This document shows, one piece after another, positions 59,932 to 64,000 of a stretch of DNA of 64,000 bases. This stretch comes from Algibacter sp. (lineage in GTDB: Bacteria > Bacteroidota > Bacteroidia > Flavobacteriales > Flavobacteriaceae), in NCBI RefSeq assembly GCF_029245835.1, contig NZ_JAQWOO010000001.1, positions 1 to 64,000 of the forward strand, read 5' to 3'. The position numbers and the translations under genes are program-made. The notes below the pieces were generated by a model. That model was not told the DNA's origin, did no database searches, and was given only the letters and a program-made list of their open reading frames with translations. How positions within the stretch are numbered: the first letter of the stretch is position 1; the number at the start of each line of letters is the position of its first letter.

Positions 59932-61131
59932 TTAAATTTTAACCCTTATTTTACCTGTTAATAGCTGTTGCATCAAGCCTTTCTTTTGGGCTTTTAGTTG
60001 CTCTAAATAGCTTAGTTGATATTCTATTTCTTGGTCTGTAAATTTAATAACTGAAGCTATCGTCTTTTGTTCATCTACTGATGGATATAAAATTTTCATA
60101 GTTGAAAATTCTTTATAGCTTATTTGTTTCCCATCTCTAATTCCGTAAATCATAGAATTAAGCTTGTTAATAAAGCTTTGGGTTTTCATATATTCTCTAT
60201 AAAACAATTTAGAAATTGGCTTTTTCTCTCTTAAAACAGTGTAAGCTGGACTTACAAGACCTTCATAGTTAGAATATTCAATTCCACCTTGAAAAGACCT
60301 TAAACTGATGACAAAATCACCGACATTTAATCTTTTGTAATTTGATAATGAATTTTTATCATACTTAATATCTATACCTGTTTCACTTCTTGGTATTACT
60401 CCTTTGTCTTGAGTAGCTGAAAGAACCTCCAAAGTGCCATCATGATTCTTATCAGTATGGTTTTTAAATAATTCTTCAGCTTTCAACAACTGCCAATTAT
60501 CAATAAAACCTTTCAAACGAGTTTTACCAGTTAATAACTGTTGCATTAATCCTTTTTTACGGAGCTCTAATTTCTCAATAAAAGTTTGTGTTTTTTTGAT
60601 AGTTTTATCCCAATCGGATAAAATAGAAGCTATTTTTTCTTGTTCCTTTATAGGTGGATAAAGGATTGGGCAATTTAAAACTTCTTCTTTTCTCAAATTG
60701 GTTTGCTTAACTCCATCATCAAATTTTAAATAATACTTATTTCTATTAATAGAATAGAACAAAAACTTATAATTTATTTTTTTTGCTTTAATTGCACCAA
60801 TCCTTTGATTTAATGAATAGTGGTTGTTTTTATCGACTAAAAAGCATTTCGCAATAGCTCTACCGTTTGGAACATCACTCATTACAATAGTGATTTCATT
60901 TTCGTATAATGGACTTAAATTTTGTTTAATATGTTTCCTGACTTCTCCTTCAGTTGAAACAAACCTAGAGTTAACTAAAACAAATCCACCTTCCTCATCA
61001 ATTATCATTTCATGCCCTTTGCCATTACGAAATTCGCATACATCATTCAGTTTTTTTAAATCCCAATCATTTGGAATCCATCCAATTTTGGTTTTTTTAT
61101 AACCAACTTTATGTTCTTCTATCATCTCCAT
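59932..61131 (-). CDS. hsdS: Type I restriction-modification specificity subunit S (two TRDs)
   Basis: Two half repeats, each ending in LxxxKKGLMQQLLTGK; KEQEKIASILSDWD / DEQKTIASVIKFTD. Confidence 0.95.
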   Translation of the reverse strand: MEMIEEHKVGYKKTKIGWIPNDWDLKKLNDVCEFRNGKGHEMIIDEEGGFVLVNSRFVSTEGEVRKHIKQNLSPLYENEITIVMSDVPNGRAIAKCFLVDKNNHYSLNQRIGAIKAKKINYKFLFYSINRNKYYLKFDDGVKQTNLRKEEVLNCPILYPPIKEQEKIASILSDWDKTIKKTQTFIEKLELRKKGLMQQLLTGKTRLKGFIDNWQLLKAEELFKNHTDKNHDGTLEVLSATQDKGVIPRSETGIDIKYDKNSLSNYKRLNVGDFVISLRSFQGGIEYSNYEGLVSPAYTVLREKKPISKLFYREYMKTQSFINKLNSMIYGIRDGKQISYKEFSTMKILYPSVDEQKTIASVIKFTDQEIEYQLSYLEQLKAQKKGLMQQLLTGKIRVKI

Positions 61132-61132
61132 A

Positions 61133-62617
61133 TTAAAATCCTAAAGCTGTTAAATGTTGTTCCAGTTTTTGCTCCACTTCTTCAATCTGTTGTTTTATAG
61201 CTTTAATTTCTTCTTGAGTGGCTTTAATATCAACAGGCTCCTCTTCTTCAAAGGTATCTACATAACGAGGGATGTTTAGATTGTAATCATTCTCTATTAT
61301 CTCTTCCAGTTTAGCAATATAACTGTATTTATCAACGGTTTCCCAGTTTTTATAGGTAGTAAAAATTTTATCAATGTTGGTATCACTTAACTTATTTTGG
61401 TTTTTAGCATTGTCAAACTCGTTACTGGCATCAATAAATAAAACTTCTGTATTATCGCCTTTGTTCTTATCAAACACTAAAATGGTTGCAGGAATTCCTG
61501 TCCCAAAAAACAAGTTAGCAGGTAATCCTATAACAGCTTTTAATAGGTTTTCATCAATAAGCTGTTTGCGTATTTTACCTTCAGAACTTCCTCTAAATAG
61601 TACGCCATGAGGCAATACAACTCCAGCTTTTCCATGTTCATTTAGCGTTTCAATCATATGGGTTATAAAAGCATAGTCTCCTTTGCTTTTAGGCGGAATA
61701 CCTCTATGGAAACGATTATATCGGTCTGCACTAGCATTATCTGCTCCCCATTTATCTAATGAAAATGGTGGATTAGCAACTACCACATCAAACTTCATTA
61801 AGGCATCATTTTCTTTTAGTAAAGGGTTATTAAGCGTATCTCCCCATTCTATATGTGCATTATCCATTTCGTGTAAGAACATGTTCATACGTGCCAATGC
61901 CCAAGTACTACCATTTAATTCCTGACCATTTAGAGCTACGTTTTTACTACCAATTTCATCAGCTACTTTTAATAATAAAGAACCACTTCCACATGTGGGG
62001 TCACATACACGGTCTCCCTCTTTTGGCTCCACTAGTTTAGCTAACAAAGTAGATACTTGAGAAGGTGTGTAGAACTCTCCAGCTTTCTTACCAGCATCGG
62101 AGGCGAAATTTGCTATAAGGTATTCGTAGCTATCCCCAATAATGTCATTACCTTCAAGATTAGAGGGTCTTAAATCCAATACTTCAAAATCTGTTAATAG
62201 ATGTTTCAATCTCCTATTACGGTCTTTAGTTTGTCCTAAGTTAGGCTCTGAATTGTAATCTATATTACGGAAAACCTTTTCCAGCTTAGAACGGTTGGCA
62301 TCTTCTATATTTTCTAGTGAAATATTGATGAGTTCTCCTAAATTATCGGCATTCCTGTTTTCGTATAAATGCTCAAAAGAACTGTCTTCAGGTATTTTAA
62401 AACGTTCATGTTTCATGGCACGTTCTACACGTTCAATGTCGCCGTTATATTTATCCATATAATCGGCTCTTTTTTCTTTATTTACATCAGAGATGTATTT
62501 TATAAAGAGCATGGTTAATATGTAATCTTTATACTGGGTGGCATCTATGGTGCCTCTAAAGGTATCACACGCTTTCCATACTTGATTATTTATTTCTTGT
62601 TGTGTTAATTTTTTCAT
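61133..62617 (-). CDS. hsdM: Type I restriction-modification N6-adenine methyltransferase subunit M
   Basis: DPTCGSGSLLLKV (motif I), VVANPPFSLDKWG (motif IV), GEFYTPSQVSTLLAKLV. Confidence 0.98.
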   Translation of the reverse strand: MKKLTQQEINNQVWKACDTFRGTIDATQYKDYILTMLFIKYISDVNKEKRADYMDKYNGDIERVERAMKHERFKIPEDSSFEHLYENRNADNLGELINISLENIEDANRSKLEKVFRNIDYNSEPNLGQTKDRNRRLKHLLTDFEVLDLRPSNLEGNDIIGDSYEYLIANFASDAGKKAGEFYTPSQVSTLLAKLVEPKEGDRVCDPTCGSGSLLLKVADEIGSKNVALNGQELNGSTWALARMNMFLHEMDNAHIEWGDTLNNPLLKENDALMKFDVVVANPPFSLDKWGADNASADRYNRFHRGIPPKSKGDYAFITHMIETLNEHGKAGVVLPHGVLFRGSSEGKIRKQLIDENLLKAVIGLPANLFFGTGIPATILVFDKNKGDNTEVLFIDASNEFDNAKNQNKLSDTNIDKIFTTYKNWETVDKYSYIAKLEEIIENDYNLNIPRYVDTFEEEEPVDIKATQEEIKAIKQQIEEVEQKLEQHLTALGF

Positions 62618-63195
62618 GACATTAATATTTTTTTACTCATTAGTTTATTTATAATTCCTTGTTTAAGAGCTGTTCTCTTTTCTAATAAATCTTGTGTTAA
62701 TCTTAAGTCCTCATCCAAAAGCTCTATAAAGTCTACTATCTTTTTTTGTTCCTCCAGAGAAGGAATGTCAACTGACACTTCCTCCAGTTCTCTTTTAGGA
62801 ATAGATGTAATAGTAGCTCCAGCTCCAATTAGCTTAAGGTTATACTGTATTTTTTCTGAATTGAGATATTGTGCCAAATAAGTACCTAAGACTTTTGAAG
62901 GTTTTGTTCTAATGATATAAAACAAAGAGGAGGGGATAGCTTTACCAAAATCAGGATTGTAAGCCCATGCAAAAGTACGATGACCTTTACCAGCTAAAAT
63001 AACATCATTGGGTTGCAACAGGAATTTATCATTTTTACCATCTAACTCAATAAAGCTTTCTTCAAACTTAGTTGGTTTGTAAAGCTTATCAAAATGACCA
63101 GCATGTAAGTACTTTATGCTCCCTGTTTCTTGGGGTTTGTCATACGAACCAAACTGAATTTCAGCAATATTTGCGAGTTTTTGAATCATAAACAT
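62614..63195 (-). CDS. Half-size HsdS-like specificity subunit (single TRD)
   Basis: 193 aa; SLEEQKKIVDFIELLDEDLRLTQDLLEKRTALKQGIINKLM; ATGA overlap with hsdM. Confidence 0.85.
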   Translation of the reverse strand: MFMIQKLANIAEIQFGSYDKPQETGSIKYLHAGHFDKLYKPTKFEESFIELDGKNDKFLLQPNDVILAGKGHRTFAWAYNPDFGKAIPSSLFYIIRTKPSKVLGTYLAQYLNSEKIQYNLKLIGAGATITSIPKRELEEVSVDIPSLEEQKKIVDFIELLDEDLRLTQDLLEKRTALKQGIINKLMSKKILMS

Positions 63196-63219
63196 CCTTT
63201 TTTATTATTTTATTTCTTA

Positions 63220-63256
63220 CAAATATATAAATATATTTTATTGTAGAACGTTTCTA
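63220..63256 (-). promoter_or_regulatory. Candidate hsd operon promoter: TATATTTG (-7-like) and palindrome TAGAA-N3-TTCTA
   Basis: Reverse complement of 63220-63227 is TATATTTG (fits Bacteroidetes TAnnTTTG); tagaacgtttcta at 63244-63256, 25-60 nt upstream of the first hsd start. Confidence 0.4.
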
Positions 63257-63495
63257 ATAAAATATTTGTAAAAAATAATTTTGTAGAGTATTTCAAATGT
63301 TTGTTGTTATTTAAAATAAAAGTAGCGTCTCTAACTATTCTACGAAGTTGTACACAACAAATAGTGTAGATGCGTTCTTTTTTTCTAATGTAGATTGTAG
63401 GTTAAATATTGAATTAATAATTTGTGTGATTTTTATCTTCTTCCTTTTATAGGGAGTGTGTTCTTCGAAACATAAAAATCACAAAATATTATTTG

Positions 63496-63957
63496 TTATT
63501 TTATATAAGTTGATAGTATATAAGCTCTATCGGTAAAAGTCTCTGATAATTTATAATTCTCCTTATTAGTTTTAATATCAAAATAGGGGTTGTTCTTTGC
63601 GTTTAATAGTATATAACCCATCTCAGTTGTAGTGTTTTTTCGTTTGCTTTTTTTCTTTATTCTAAAAACAGCTTTTAGAATATGTAACACTTCCGTCTTG
63701 TTAGTTACAATTATTTTTGATATGGTGTTGCTTTCAGTACTGTATTTGATGTCATTCCTGTTAATGTATTCTACCACCTCTTTTGGTTTAATTAAATAGT
63801 TTCTTTTAAGATGTGATATCAGGAGGTTTGTAATTTCTTTCAACCTGCATAAATCTTTATTATTTGGCACAGTAATACCTTTTTTAATAATTAGCTTATC
63901 GTCTTTGTTGACATTACTCAAATCACAGTATTGGTTTATTAAATTAAAGTACTCCAA
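63496..63957 (-). CDS. Hypothetical protein (possibly continues past window end)
   Basis: 153-aa ORF on minus strand; no recognised motif. Confidence 0.5.
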   Translation of the reverse strand: MEYFNLINQYCDLSNVNKDDKLIIKKGITVPNNKDLCRLKEITNLLISHLKRNYLIKPKEVVEYINRNDIKYSTESNTISKIIVTNKTEVLHILKAVFRIKKKSKRKNTTTEMGYILLNAKNNPYFDIKTNKENYKLSETFTDRAYILSTYIK

Positions 63958-64000
63958 AATGTTTAGGGTATTCTTGCGTTTATTGGGTTCATTGTTCCTA

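Noticed and set aside
39105-64000. CRISPR array or cas genes in the island
   Set aside because: No regularly spaced ~30-bp direct repeats with unique spacers and no Cas motifs; the only periodic array is the 12-bp repeat at 57605-57673, which is too short

Overview
AT-rich 64 kb window, apparently from a marine-type Flavobacteriaceae chromosome (Bacteroidota), judged from protein content and dispersed repeats. Positions 1-39 kb are ordinary core genome: a sensor kinase, an enoyl-CoA hydratase, metG, ferritin, tex, mfd, a FadL-type OMP, a metal-uptake/homeostasis block (ABC transporter, DtxR/MntR, FeoAB), SCO1 and rseP. This part carries several families of short palindromic repeats, one of which appears to be embedded in the metG reading frame. 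At 39105-39178 there is a tRNA-Asn(GTT). Right behind it sits an IntDOT-like tyrosine recombinase, and from there to the window end the DNA is accessory. It holds a decayed lipoprotein gene, a coiled-coil membrane protein next to a 1239-aa RecQ-like helicase, an IS1182-type transposase remnant, an Lrp-like regulator, and a large minus-strand type I restriction-modification operon. The hsd operon reads half-size hsdS, hsdM, full hsdS, two small ORFs, an AlbA_2/HATPase_c_4 protein, a 1456-aa protein with S1-like segments and an AlbA_2 (Schlafen-type) domain, hsdR, and a DUF45/YgjP-like metallopeptidase. The four-gene insert between hsdS and hsdR, including the giant Schlafen-like protein and a 12-bp-period repeat array, is the best candidate for an undescribed system. 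Family names come from motif recognition by eye; no database search was run.
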